Shown here in pieces: positions 28,208-37,021 of a stretch of DNA of 64,000 bases. Positions within the stretch are counted from its first letter, which is position 1. Each line of letters opens with the position of its first letter. Under the pieces are notes generated by a model. It did not search any database and was not told where the DNA came from. It saw only the letters and a program-made list of their open reading frames with translations. Origin of the DNA: Bradyrhizobium elkanii WSM2783. GTDB lineage: Bacteria > Pseudomonadota > Alphaproteobacteria > Rhizobiales > Xanthobacteraceae. Both the position numbers and the translations under genes were made by a program. Location: assembly GCF_000472865.1 (NCBI RefSeq), contig NZ_AXAP01000025.1:36087-100086 (forward strand). Reading direction: 5' to 3'.

Positions 28208-29104
28208 TCAAGCAGCTTTCTTGGCGCCGTTCGGACGGATGCCGAGCAGATGGCTGATCGCGAACACGAGATCGGCGCGGTTCATGGTGTAGAAATGGAA
28301 GGTGTCGACGCCGTGTTTTGCGAGCTTCTGCACCTGGCCGGCGGCAACCGTAGCTGCCACCAGTTTGCGGGTCTCGGCATCGTCATCGAGGCCTTCGAAT
28401 TTCGCGGCAAACCAGTCCGGCACCGTGGTGCCGGCGCGGGTGACGAAATTGCGGGCCTGCTTGAAATTGTGCATCGGCATGATGCCCGGCACGATCGGGA
28501 TCTCGATGCCGCGCGCCCGCACCCGGTCGAGGTAGCGGAAGTAGAGATCGTTGTCGAAGAACACCTGGGTGATCGCGCGGGTGGCGCCGGCATCGACCTT
28601 GGCCTTCAGCGTGTCGATATCGGCGTCGAAGGTCGCGCTCTCCGGATGTTTTTCCGGATAGGCCGAGACCGACACCTCGATATCGGGATGACGCTTCTTG
28701 ATGCCGGCGACCAGCTCCGGCGAGCTCTGGTAGCCGTCCGGATGCGTGTAATAGGGCGTGCCGATGCCGCCCGGCGGGTCGCCGCGCAGCGCCACGATGT
28801 GGCGGACGCCGACCTCGTGATAGCGGTCGACAATCTCGTCGATCTCGCCGCGGGAGGCGCTGACGCAGGTCAGATGCGCGGCCGGCAACAGCCTGGTTTC
28901 ATTCAGGATGCGCGCGATGGTCGAATGGGTGCGCTCGCGGGTCGATCCGCCGGCGCCATAGGTCACCGAGACGAAGGTGGGCGACAGCGGCGCAAGCCGG
29001 TTGATCGTGTCCCACAGGTTCCGCTCCATCTCCTCGGTCTTCGGCGGGAAGAACTCGAAGGAAATGGCGGGAGTCCTGAACGGCGGGGCAGCAACCTCGG
29101 TCAT
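28208..29104 (-). CDS. metF: 5,10-methylenetetrahydrofolate reductase
   Basis: An FAD-dependent TIM-barrel enzyme that makes 5-methyltetrahydrofolate for MetH. Family text: ISFEFFPPKTEEME at the N-terminus, SVTYGAGGSTRERT, the GDPPGG motif and the C-terminal GVDTFHFYTMNRADL. ATG 29104 gives a normal 298-residue protein; the frame stays open upstream to 29245, but that extension is not MetF-like. The metF-metH order is common in alphaproteobacteria. The ArsR-type regulator often seen upstream is absent, and a lower-GC leader takes its place. Confidence 0.95.
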   Translation of the reverse strand: MTEVAAPPFRTPAISFEFFPPKTEEMERNLWDTINRLAPLSPTFVSVTYGAGGSTRERTHSTIARILNETRLLPAAHLTCVSASRGEIDEIVDRYHEVGVRHIVALRGDPPGGIGTPYYTHPDGYQSSPELVAGIKKRHPDIEVSVSAYPEKHPESATFDADIDTLKAKVDAGATRAITQVFFDNDLYFRYLDRVRARGIEIPIVPGIMPMHNFKQARNFVTRAGTTVPDWFAAKFEGLDDDAETRKLVAATVAAGQVQKLAKHGVDTFHFYTMNRADLVFAISHLLGIRPNGAKKAA

Positions 29105-29487
29105 GGCTCTCACAAGCTCCACGGAACAATCGGCGACAGGCTGGGCGGTAGAGCAGGTAAGATAGGGCAAAGCGGGTCGCCCAAACAGCCCATCGATAAT
29201 GGGATTTTGCCCACTTTTGATGAATATGCTGGCTCTCGATGGCAACCTGAATTCGTAATGGGCAAGAGTATGAGTTTCGCGGCTTATCGCGAAAATCCGG
29301 AAATTATAGCCATATTCTGTAGTTCATGGGAAAGTCAGTTCCCTCCTCCGGTGTGGGCAAAGGTGAATTATTGCGGATTAACGATATTTTGTCCCACTCT
29401 CGATCGGCTTCAGGTTCAGAGTGTCGCGGAGCTGATCTGCACGCGGAGGGGCTTTGTGGTTTCAATGTGTCGCCCTAGCTTGGTGCG
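29105..29487. promoter_or_regulatory. Divergent leader of metF with repeated GTGGGCAA-like motifs
   Basis: A 383-bp gap, lower in GC than its surroundings at about 29240-29420. It contains TTTGCCCAC (29206-29214), TGGGCAAG (29259-29266) and GTGGGCAAA (29353-29361), plus a weaker GGGCAAAG near 29165. These may be operator half-sites for metF and/or the divergent monooxygenase. I looked for SAM-II, SAH and cobalamin riboswitch signatures by eye and saw none. Confidence 0.3.
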
Positions 29488-30507
29488 ATGATCCCGCTTT
29501 CCGTCCTGGACCTTTCGGTCGTCACCACAGCCACAAAGCCCGCCGCAGCGCTGCGCAACAGCATCGATCTGGCGCGCCACGTCGATGGGCTCGGCTATAT
29601 CAGGTACTGGCTCGCCGAGCACCACAACCTTGCTTCCGTCGCGAGCCCCGCGCCGGATCTGATGATTGGGCAGATCGCTGCCGTCACCAGGAACATCCGC
29701 GTCGGCTCCGGCGGCGTGATGTTGCCCAACCATGCGCCGCTGGTGGTCGCCGAGCGCTTCAAGATGCTGGAGGCGCTGTTCCCCGGTCGCATCGATCTGG
29801 GCCTCGGGCGGGCGCCCGGCACCGACGGCGCCACCGCCTATGCGCTGCGGAGCCGGCTCGACCGCCGCGAGGGCGACGATTTCCTGGAGCGGCTGCATGA
29901 ACTGACGCTCTGGGAGACGCGGGATTTCCCGCCCGGCCACCCCTTCAACAATGTGGTGGCGATGCCCGACGATTCGCCGCTGCCGCCGATCTGGCTGCTC
30001 GGCTCCAGCGGCTATTCGTCCGAGCTCGCCGCGCAAGTCGGCATGGGCTTCGGCTTCGCGCATCATTTCGCGACCCATGACGCGGTCGATGCGATGATCA
30101 ACTACCGCGCCCATTTCAAGCCGTCGCCCTGGCGCCAGACGCCATATGCGATCCTCGCAGTGGCGGCGGTGGCGGCCGAGACCGATGAAGAGGCGGAAAA
30201 GCTGGCGCTGTCGATGGACCTCAACCGCCTGCGCCGGGACCGCGGCCAGTATCTGCCGCTGCCCAGCGTCGAGGAGGCGCTGGCCTATCCCTATACGGAC
30301 GCCGAGCGCGCTTCCATCACGCGGAACCGCGCGCGTTTCTTCGTCGGCAGCCCCGCGACGGTGATGGCAAAATTGCAGCCGCTGATCGCGGCGACCGAGG
30401 CCGATGAGCTGATGATCATCTCCGCGGTGTTCGATCACGAGGCGCGGAAGAAGTCTTACAGCCTGCTGGCGGATGCGTTCGGGCGTGGGAAGAAGGAGGC
30501 GGCTTAG
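29488..30507 (+). CDS. LLM class flavin-dependent oxidoreductase (luciferase-like)
   Basis: A 339-residue bacterial-luciferase-like flavin protein. Typical text: PLSVLDLSVV at the start, YWLAEHHN, VGSGGVMLPNHAPLVVAERFKMLEALFPGRIDLGLGRAPG, then GSSGYSSELAAQVGMGFGFAHHF. This is the MsnO8-like group of single-subunit LLM oxidoreductases, which use FMNH2 or F420-like reductants; the substrate is unknown. Stands alone, divergent from metF, and ends exactly at a long inverted repeat. Confidence 0.9.
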   Translation: MIPLSVLDLSVVTTATKPAAALRNSIDLARHVDGLGYIRYWLAEHHNLASVASPAPDLMIGQIAAVTRNIRVGSGGVMLPNHAPLVVAERFKMLEALFPGRIDLGLGRAPGTDGATAYALRSRLDRREGDDFLERLHELTLWETRDFPPGHPFNNVVAMPDDSPLPPIWLLGSSGYSSELAAQVGMGFGFAHHFATHDAVDAMINYRAHFKPSPWRQTPYAILAVAAVAAETDEEAEKLALSMDLNRLRRDRGQYLPLPSVEEALAYPYTDAERASITRNRARFFVGSPATVMAKLQPLIAATEADELMIISAVFDHEARKKSYSLLADAFGRGKKEAA

Positions 30508-30633
30508 CGTCGTCCCGGCCTTGAGCCGGGACCCATAACCACCGATGCCGGTTGTTACGCGCGCAAGCAGTTCCGGCGTCTTCTAACCACGGAGTCCTGT
30601 GGTTATGGGTCCCGGGTCAAGCCCGGGACGACG
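30508..30633. repeat. Long inverted repeat between the monooxygenase and pheA
   Basis: A 126-bp element whose arms CGTCGTCCCGG...CCGGGACCCATAACCAC (from 30508) and GTGGTTATGGGTCCCGGG...CCCGGGACGACG (to 30633) are inverted copies of about 35 bp. The spacer contains a shorter GCCGG/CCGGC dyad. It starts right after the stop of the monooxygenase and lies between convergent genes, so it may act as a bidirectional transcript end. Confidence 0.8.
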
Positions 30634-30667
30634 TTGGGAGAAAGGCGTGCGCCCCTCACTCGCGGGA

Positions 30668-31528
30668 TCAATCCGCTTTTTCGCTGAACGTCGCGCGGAA
30701 GGGGTGGGCGGGATAGACGCCCACGATGCGGAATTCGCGGGAGAAGAATTTCAGCTCTTCCAGCGCAAAGGCCAGTCCGCGATCATACGGATGGCCGTCG
30801 ACGTCGGCATAAAATTGCGTCGCGAAGAAATTGCCGTCGACCATGTAGCTTTCGAGCTTGGTCATGTTGACGCCGTTGGTGGCAAAGCCGCCGAGCGCCT
30901 TGTAGAGCGCGGCGGGCAAATTGCGCACCCGGAAAACAAATGTGGTGACCAGGGGGCCTGAATCCTGCTCGGCCCATTTGGCTTCGCGTGCCAGCACCAC
31001 GAAGCGGGTGGTGTTGTGGGCTTCGTCCTCGATGTCCTCGGCGAGGATATCAAGGCCATAGATGTCGGCGGCAAGGCGCGAGGCGATGGCGGCGACGCTC
31101 TTGTCGCCGCGTTCGGAGATGTCGCGCGCGCTGCCTGCGGTATCGCCGGCGACGATCGGCCTGACGCCGAGCTTGCGGATGATGCGCCGGCACTGGCCAA
31201 GCGCGTGCACATGGCTCTCCACGCTCCTGATGTCGCCGAGCTTCGTCCCCTTCACCGCCATCAACTGATGCCGGACCGGCAGGAACCATTCGCCGACGAT
31301 GAACAGGCCCGAGGCCGGCAACAGATGGTGGATGTCGGCGACGCGGCCGGCGACCGAGTTCTCGATCGGGATCATGCCGAGATCGGCTTCGCCCGAGGAA
31401 ATCGCCGACAGAGCGTCCTCGAAGGTCGCGCACGGCATCGGCTCGGCGTCGGGATAGGCCTCGACGATCGCGATGTGGGAATTGGCTCCGGGCTCGCCCT
31501 GAAAGGCGATTTTCAGCTTCTTGGTCAT
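30668..31528 (-). CDS. pheA: Prephenate dehydratase
   Basis: Converts prephenate to phenylpyruvate in phenylalanine synthesis. The monofunctional 286-residue protein has a dehydratase domain (about residues 5-180; KIAFQGEPGANSHIA, ENSVAGRV, the essential Thr-Arg in NTTRFVVLAR) and an ACT domain (about 193-275; NLPAALYKALGGFA and ESYMVDG), the phenylalanine feedback site. There is no chorismate mutase domain, unlike in enterics. It lies 21 bp after kdsB in the same direction. Confidence 0.95.
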   Translation of the reverse strand: MTKKLKIAFQGEPGANSHIAIVEAYPDAEPMPCATFEDALSAISSGEADLGMIPIENSVAGRVADIHHLLPASGLFIVGEWFLPVRHQLMAVKGTKLGDIRSVESHVHALGQCRRIIRKLGVRPIVAGDTAGSARDISERGDKSVAAIASRLAADIYGLDILAEDIEDEAHNTTRFVVLAREAKWAEQDSGPLVTTFVFRVRNLPAALYKALGGFATNGVNMTKLESYMVDGNFFATQFYADVDGHPYDRGLAFALEELKFFSREFRIVGVYPAHPFRATFSEKAD

Positions 31529-31549
31529 GGCGGGGGTTTTAGCAGCGGT

Positions 31550-32290
31550 TCAGGTTTTCGCCAGTATGCGCCGGGCGGTTTCGAGGTCGGCCGGGGTGTC
31601 GACGCCGCGCGGCACGGTGTCGACAATGGTGACGTCGATCCGCATCCCGGCCTCCAGCGCGCGGAGCTGCTCGAGTTTCTCCTGCTGTTCCAGGGGCGAG
31701 GGCGGCAGCCGCACGAAGCGCTCCAGCGCGGCGCGGCGATAGGCGTAGAGGCCGATATGATGGTAGCGCGGGCCGTCGCCGTACGGCGCGGTGGCGCGGG
31801 TGAAATAGAGCGCGCGCAGCCGCCCTGCCGTGATCGGCGAGCCGACCGCCTTCACCACGTTCGGATTGAGGCTTTCCTCTTCGGTGTGGATCTCGGAGGC
31901 GAGGGTGGCGATATCGACTGCGCCGTCGTCGAGCGGCGGCAGCACGGCCCGGATCGTGTCGGGCGCGATGGTCGGGAAATCGCCCTGCAGGTTGACCACG
32001 ATCTCGGCGTTGCCGGCAGGATCGAGCGTGGTCGCGGCCTCAAAGATGCGGTCGGAGCCGGAGGGGTGATCGGCGCGGGTCATCACCACCTCCCCACCGG
32101 CGCTCCTGACCGCCGCGGCAATCTCCGGCGTGTCGGTTGCGACCGCGACGCGGCCGATATCGGCTTCGATTGCGCGCCGCAGTACGTGCACGATCATCGG
32201 CTGGCCGGCAATGTCGAGGAGCGGCTTGCCCGGCAGCCTCGTGGCCGCCATGCGGGCGGGAATCAGCACCAAATTCCGCGGGTCGGACAT
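31550..32290 (-). CDS. kdsB: 3-deoxy-manno-octulosonate cytidylyltransferase
   Basis: Activates Kdo to CMP-Kdo for lipopolysaccharide inner core synthesis, in the cytoplasm. The 246-residue protein shows the signature IPARMAATRLPGKPLLDIAG, the VNLQGDFP motif, and the C-terminal GVDTPADLETAR block. First gene of kdsB-pheA; divergent from cycM. I recall the same cycM-kdsB neighbourhood from Bradyrhizobium genomes. Confidence 0.95.
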   Translation of the reverse strand: MSDPRNLVLIPARMAATRLPGKPLLDIAGQPMIVHVLRRAIEADIGRVAVATDTPEIAAAVRSAGGEVVMTRADHPSGSDRIFEAATTLDPAGNAEIVVNLQGDFPTIAPDTIRAVLPPLDDGAVDIATLASEIHTEEESLNPNVVKAVGSPITAGRLRALYFTRATAPYGDGPRYHHIGLYAYRRAALERFVRLPPSPLEQQEKLEQLRALEAGMRIDVTIVDTVPRGVDTPADLETARRILAKT

Positions 32291-32492
32291 CTATTCAAAA
32301 CCCTGCCGGAGGCAGGAAACAGAGTGGGGACGGGACGAAAGTCGGCGCGTTTATACGGGTTGCCAGAGCGCAGGCAAACCGATATCTCCACTCTGCTCGG
32401 GGGAGGCGCGACGAGGGCTGATTCCGAGGCTCACCCCCGCGGCCGTTCGGCCCGCCTGAAGTCGACATTTTCGGCCTGGAGCCTGATCCGAA

Positions 32493-33038
32493 ATGGACTC
32501 CTTCGAACTCAACAAGATTCTGGGTGCGATTCTCGGCACCTGCCTCATTATCCTGGTGACGAGCTTTGCCGCGCAGGCGGTGTTCACGCCCAAGCCGCTG
32601 GAGAAGCCCGGTTTCGAGATCGCCGTGAAAGAGGAGAGTAAGGGCGGACCGGCGGAAGCCGCCGCATCGTCCGAGCCGATCGAGAAACTGCTGCAGACCG
32701 CTTCTGTGGAAAAGGGCGCCGCGGCCGCCAAGAAGTGCGCGGCCTGCCACACCTTCGAGAAGGGCGGCCCGAACCGGGTTGGCCCGAATCTCTTTGGCAT
32801 CGTCGGCGAGCCGAGGGGCGAGGGACGCGGGTTCAACTTCTCGGCCGCGATGAAGGCCAAGGGCGGCACCTGGACCTTCGACGACCTCAACAAGTTCCTC
32901 ACCAACCCGAAGGGTTTCATCCCGGGCACCGCGATGGGTTTTGCCGGTATTCCAAAGGACAGCGAGCGCGCAGACGTGATCGCCTACCTGAACTCGCTGT
33001 CGGATCATCCCCAGCCGCTGCCGACCGCGCAGAAATAG
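32493..33038 (+). CDS. cycM: Membrane-anchored cytochrome c CycM
   Basis: A class I cytochrome c held in the inner membrane by an uncleaved N-terminal helix (about residues 9-30), followed by a linker rich in Glu, Ala and Ser. The haem motif is Cys82-Ala-Ala-Cys85-His86, and the likely axial Met is Met148 (GTAMGFAGIP). At 181 residues it matches Bradyrhizobium CycM, which passes electrons from the bc1 complex to aa3 oxidase. ATG 32493. Transcribed alone, with a strong terminator after it. Confidence 0.9.
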   Translation: MDSFELNKILGAILGTCLIILVTSFAAQAVFTPKPLEKPGFEIAVKEESKGGPAEAAASSEPIEKLLQTASVEKGAAAAKKCAACHTFEKGGPNRVGPNLFGIVGEPRGEGRGFNFSAAMKAKGGTWTFDDLNKFLTNPKGFIPGTAMGFAGIPKDSERADVIAYLNSLSDHPQPLPTAQK

Positions 33039-33062
33039 CATTTCCCTCATGGATTCAATCGG

Positions 33063-33087
33063 AACGGCCAGGCATTGCCTGGCCGTT
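33063..33087 (+). terminator. Intrinsic terminator after cycM
   Basis: A perfect 11-bp stem AACGGCCAGGC (33063-33073) with GCCTGGCCGTT (33077-33087) and a 3-nt loop, followed by T, 24 bp after the cycM stop. Confidence 0.8.
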
Positions 33088-33242
33088 TCCGTATGGGTCG
33101 CATCTTTGTCAGCGGGACGTTTCGCCGCAGACGTGATGGCCCCCAGGCTTCCAAGATGAGGAAAAAGCAACATAATCCGCCGAAACCTTGCCCTATATTA
33201 CGCACTTAGTGCGTAACCCCGGTTCACGACAGGAAGCTCCCT

Positions 33243-35138
33243 TTGGCCATTACCCGACGACACCTTCTGCAGACCGGCGCGGTGGCCGCGCTGACCCCCA
33301 TCATGGGCGTGGCAGCCGGCATCCCGGCGATGTCGAGCGCGCAGGCGGACCCGGGAGGCAGCGAGCCAGCGTGGCGCCACGCGCTGTCGCTGTTCGGCGA
33401 TATCAAATATCCGGCCGGCTTCCAGCGTTTCGACTACGTCAATCCGGATGCACCGAAAGGCGGCATCGCGCGGATTATCTCGCTCGGCACATTCGACAAC
33501 TTCAACGTCGCGGTGATGGGCGTGAAAGGTTCGATCGCACCGGCCGCGATCATGATCTATGAGACGCTGATGTCGCGCTCGCAGGACGAGATCGCGACCG
33601 AATACGGCCTGCTCGCCGAAAGCGCGGCCCACCCCGACGACTACAGCTGGGTGATCTACCGGCTGCGCAAGGAGGCGCGCTGGCACGACGGCAAGCCGGT
33701 GACGCCGGAGGATGTCATCTTCTCGCTCGAGACATTGAAGAAGCAGAGCCCGTTCTATTCGTCCTACTACCGGCACGTGGTAAAGGCCGAAAAGAGCGGC
33801 GAGCGCGACGTCAAATTCACCTTCGACGCTCCCGGCAATCGCGAATTGCCGCACATCGTCGGCGAGCTGATGGTGCTGCCGAAGCATTACTGGGAAGGCA
33901 CCGACAGCCAGGGCCGCAAGCGCGACGTTTCCGCGACCACGCTGGAGAAGCCGCTCGGCTCGGGCGCTTACCGGATCGCCGATTTCGTCGCCGGCCGCTC
34001 GGTCCGGCTCGAGCGCGTGAAGGACTATTGGGGCGCCAAGTTGCCGGTCCAGATCGGCCAGAACAATTTCGACGAGCTGCGTTTCGAATTCTTCCGTGAC
34101 AACGTCGTCGCGCTCGAAGCTTTCAAGGCCGACCAGGCGGACTGGATCACCGAGAATTCGGCGAAGCAGTGGGCGACCGCGTATGACTTCCCGGCCGTGA
34201 CCGAGAAACGCGTCGTCAAGCAGGAGTTTCCGATCAACGATTCCGGCCGCATGCAGGGCTTCGTGCTCAACCTGCGCCGCGATCAATTCAAAGACGCCCG
34301 CCTCCGGCGCGCCTTCAACTTTGCGTTCGATTTCGAGGAGATGAACAAGCAGCTCTTCTATGGTCAGTACAAGCGCATCAACAGCTATTTCGAGGGTACC
34401 GAATTGGCCTCTTCCGGCTTGCCGCAGGGGCAGGAGCTCGAACTCCTCGAGACGGTGCGTGACAAGGTGCCGCCCGAAGTCTTCACGACGCCGTACACGA
34501 ACCCGGTCGGCGGCAATCCCGAAGCGGTGCGCGCCAATTTGCGCGAGGCCACCAGGCTGTTGAAGGAAGCCGGCTTCGAGGTGCGCGAGCGCAAGCTGGT
34601 CGATCCGTCGGGCAAGCCGGTGAGCGTGGAGATCCTGGTGCAGGATCCTTCCTCGGAGCGGATCGCGCTGTTCTTCAAGCCGTCGCTGGAACGCATCGGC
34701 GTCACGACCTCGATCCGCGTCGTCGACGACGTGCAGTACGAGAACCGCATCCGCAGTTTCGATTTCGACATCATCACCGACCTCTGGGGCCAGTCGCTCT
34801 CGCCCGGCAATGAGCAGCGCGAATTCTGGGGGTCGCAGGCCGCGGATCAGCAGGGATCCAAGAATACCATCGGCATCAAGAACCCGGCAGTGGATGCGTT
34901 GATCGAGAAGGTCATCTTCGCCAAGGACCGCGCCAGCCTCGTCGCCGCGACCAAGGCGCTGGACCGGGTGCTGCTCTGGAATTTCTACGTGGTGCCGCAG
35001 TTCGGCTATCCCTACGCGCGCTATGCGCTCTGGGATCGCTTCGGCCATGCGGAACTGCCGAAATACGCGCGCTCTGGCCTGCCCTCGTTGTGGTGGTACG
35101 ACGCGGAGAGGGCGAACCGGCTCGGCAAACGGTCTTGA
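33243..35138 (+). CDS. yejA1: TAT-exported YejA-type peptide-binding protein, copy 1
   Basis: A periplasmic receptor of the YejABEF oligopeptide importer, 631 residues. The N-terminus is a twin-arginine signal (ITRRHLLQTG, then a hydrophobic run to Ala-Gln-Ala near residue 36), so it is probably exported folded. The family-5 solute-binding fold shows the YejA opening HALSLFGDIKYPAGFQRFDYVNPDAPKGG. TTG start 33243 preceded by AGGAAG. It is the first gene of a five-gene operon. In Sinorhizobium the equivalent transporter helps resist plant NCR peptides. Confidence 0.9.
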   Translation: MAITRRHLLQTGAVAALTPIMGVAAGIPAMSSAQADPGGSEPAWRHALSLFGDIKYPAGFQRFDYVNPDAPKGGIARIISLGTFDNFNVAVMGVKGSIAPAAIMIYETLMSRSQDEIATEYGLLAESAAHPDDYSWVIYRLRKEARWHDGKPVTPEDVIFSLETLKKQSPFYSSYYRHVVKAEKSGERDVKFTFDAPGNRELPHIVGELMVLPKHYWEGTDSQGRKRDVSATTLEKPLGSGAYRIADFVAGRSVRLERVKDYWGAKLPVQIGQNNFDELRFEFFRDNVVALEAFKADQADWITENSAKQWATAYDFPAVTEKRVVKQEFPINDSGRMQGFVLNLRRDQFKDARLRRAFNFAFDFEEMNKQLFYGQYKRINSYFEGTELASSGLPQGQELELLETVRDKVPPEVFTTPYTNPVGGNPEAVRANLREATRLLKEAGFEVRERKLVDPSGKPVSVEILVQDPSSERIALFFKPSLERIGVTTSIRVVDDVQYENRIRSFDFDIITDLWGQSLSPGNEQREFWGSQAADQQGSKNTIGIKNPAVDALIEKVIFAKDRASLVAATKALDRVLLWNFYVVPQFGYPYARYALWDRFGHAELPKYARSGLPSLWWYDAERANRLGKRS

Positions 35139-35152
35139 GGGATTTTTCGCGC

Positions 35153-37018
35153 ATGGCGCTATTCACCCGTCGGCACGCGCTCGGCTTCGGTATCGGTGCG
35201 CTATGCGCGACGCGGCTTCGTCCGGCAGCCGCCGATAATGGCGCCGACATGCACGGCATGTCGGCGTTCGGCGACTTGAAATATCCCGCCGACTTCCACC
35301 ATTTCGACTATGTCAACGTGAATGCCCCCAAGGGCGGCACGTTCTCGCTGATCCCGTCGGTCCGCGCCTACAATCAGTCCTATTTCACGTTCAATTCGCT
35401 CAACGCCTACATCCTCAAGGGTGAGGGGGCGCAGGGCATGGACATGACGTTCACGGCGCTGATGGCGCGCGCCGGTGACGAGCCCGATGCGATATATGGG
35501 CTGGCCGCAAAGTCGGTGCGGATTTCGCCAGACAAACTCACCTACACCTTCACCATGCGCCCCGAGGCGCGCTTTCACGATGGCTCGAAGCTGACCGCTC
35601 ATGACGTCGCGTTCTCGCTGAACACGTTGAAGGAAAAGGGGCACCCGCTGATCCTGGTTCAGCTCCGCGACTTCATCAAGGCCGAGGCGCTCGACGATGC
35701 CACCGTCGTCGTCAGCTTCGCGCCGAAGCGCGCGCGCGACGTGCCGCTTTATGTTGCAACCCTGCCGATCTTCTCGAAGGCCTATTACGCCAAGCGCGCG
35801 TTCGATGAATCGACGCTGGATACGCCGCTCGGGTCGGGGCCGTACAAGGTCGGCCGGTTCGAGGTCAACCGCTTCATCGAATATGATCGCGTCAAGGACT
35901 GGTGGGCGGCCGATCTTCCGGTCTGCCGCGGCAGCTACAATTTCGACACCGTCCGCTACGAATTCTATCGCGACCGCGACGTCGCCTTCGAGGGTTTCAC
36001 GGGCAGGAATTATCTCTACCGGGAAGAGTTCACCGCGCGCATCTGGGCCACGCGCTATGATTTCCCAGCCATCAAGGAAGGCCGCGTCAAGCGCGAGTTG
36101 TTGCCGGACGAGACGCCGTCGGGCGCGCAGGGCTGGTTCATCAACTTGCGCCGCGACAAGTTCAAAGACCCGCGTGTGCGCGAGGCGCTGATCTACGCCT
36201 TCGATTTCGAGTGGACCAACAAGACCATCATGTACGGCGCCTATGCGCGCACCCATTCGCCGTTCCAGAATTCGGACATGATGGTCTCCGGCCCACCGTC
36301 GCCGGAAGAGCTGGCATTGCTCGAACCGTTCCGCGGCCAGGTGCCGGACGAGGTGTTCGGCAAGCCCTTCGTGCCGCCGGTGTCTGATGGTTCGGGGCAG
36401 GACAGGGCGCTATTGCGCAAGGCGGCGCAGCTGCTGAGCGACGCCGGCTGTGTCGTCAAGGACGGCAAGCGGTTGCTGCCGAACGGCGAGCCCTTCACCA
36501 TCGAATTCCTCAATGACGAAGCCTCGATCCAGCCACATCACGGGCCCTACATCAAGAACCTCGCTACGCTCGGCATCGACGCCACCTTCCGCCTGATCGA
36601 TGCCGTGCAGTACCGCGCGCGGCTGGAGGATTTTGATTTCGACATGACCATCCAGCGCTTCTCGATGTCGGCGACGCCGGGCGATACCATGCGCCCGTTC
36701 TTCTCCTCACAGACCGCAAACATCAAGGGTTCCAACAACCTCGCGGGCATTTCGAGCCCGGTGATCGATGCGCTGATCGAGAAGATCATCGCCGCTGACA
36801 GCAGAGCGGAACTGACCACCGCATGCCGTGCTTTCGATCGCGTCTTCCGCGCCGGGCGCTATTGGGTGCCGCAGTGGTACGCCAACACGCACAAGGTGGC
36901 CTATTGGGATCTGTTCGCCCATCCGCCGAAGCCGGCGCGCTATGCACAAGGCGTGGGAGCGCCGGATAACTGGTGGGCCGACCCGGCCAAGGCCGGCAAC
37001 GCCGAACAGGCGAAGTAA
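35153..37018 (+). CDS. yejA2: TAT-exported YejA-type peptide-binding protein, copy 2
   Basis: A second receptor of the same family, 621 residues from ATG 35153, only 14 bp after the first. It also has a twin-arginine signal (TRRHALGFG) and the same YejA signature (SAFGDLKYPADFHHFDYVNVNAPKGG). The two proteins are alike throughout but clearly divergent, so this is an old tandem duplication and not a recent one. Two receptors feeding one permease suggest distinct peptide ranges (inference). The frame is open further upstream inside yejA1, but that is not coding. Confidence 0.9.
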   Translation: MALFTRRHALGFGIGALCATRLRPAAADNGADMHGMSAFGDLKYPADFHHFDYVNVNAPKGGTFSLIPSVRAYNQSYFTFNSLNAYILKGEGAQGMDMTFTALMARAGDEPDAIYGLAAKSVRISPDKLTYTFTMRPEARFHDGSKLTAHDVAFSLNTLKEKGHPLILVQLRDFIKAEALDDATVVVSFAPKRARDVPLYVATLPIFSKAYYAKRAFDESTLDTPLGSGPYKVGRFEVNRFIEYDRVKDWWAADLPVCRGSYNFDTVRYEFYRDRDVAFEGFTGRNYLYREEFTARIWATRYDFPAIKEGRVKRELLPDETPSGAQGWFINLRRDKFKDPRVREALIYAFDFEWTNKTIMYGAYARTHSPFQNSDMMVSGPPSPEELALLEPFRGQVPDEVFGKPFVPPVSDGSGQDRALLRKAAQLLSDAGCVVKDGKRLLPNGEPFTIEFLNDEASIQPHHGPYIKNLATLGIDATFRLIDAVQYRARLEDFDFDMTIQRFSMSATPGDTMRPFFSSQTANIKGSNNLAGISSPVIDALIEKIIAADSRAELTTACRAFDRVFRAGRYWVPQWYANTHKVAYWDLFAHPPKPARYAQGVGAPDNWWADPAKAGNAEQAK

Positions 37019-37021
37019 GAC

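Noticed and set aside
29105..29487. SAM-II, SAH or cobalamin riboswitch before metF-metH
   Set aside because: I searched by eye for the conserved cores and found none. A covariance-model search (Rfam) would settle it.
29258..29491. A 77-codon ORF that ends in an ATGA overlap with the monooxygenase start
   Set aside because: Codon use (ATA, AGT, GGA, TTA) is unlike the neighbours, the translation matches no family I know, and it fills the low-GC regulatory gap. The overlap seems accidental.
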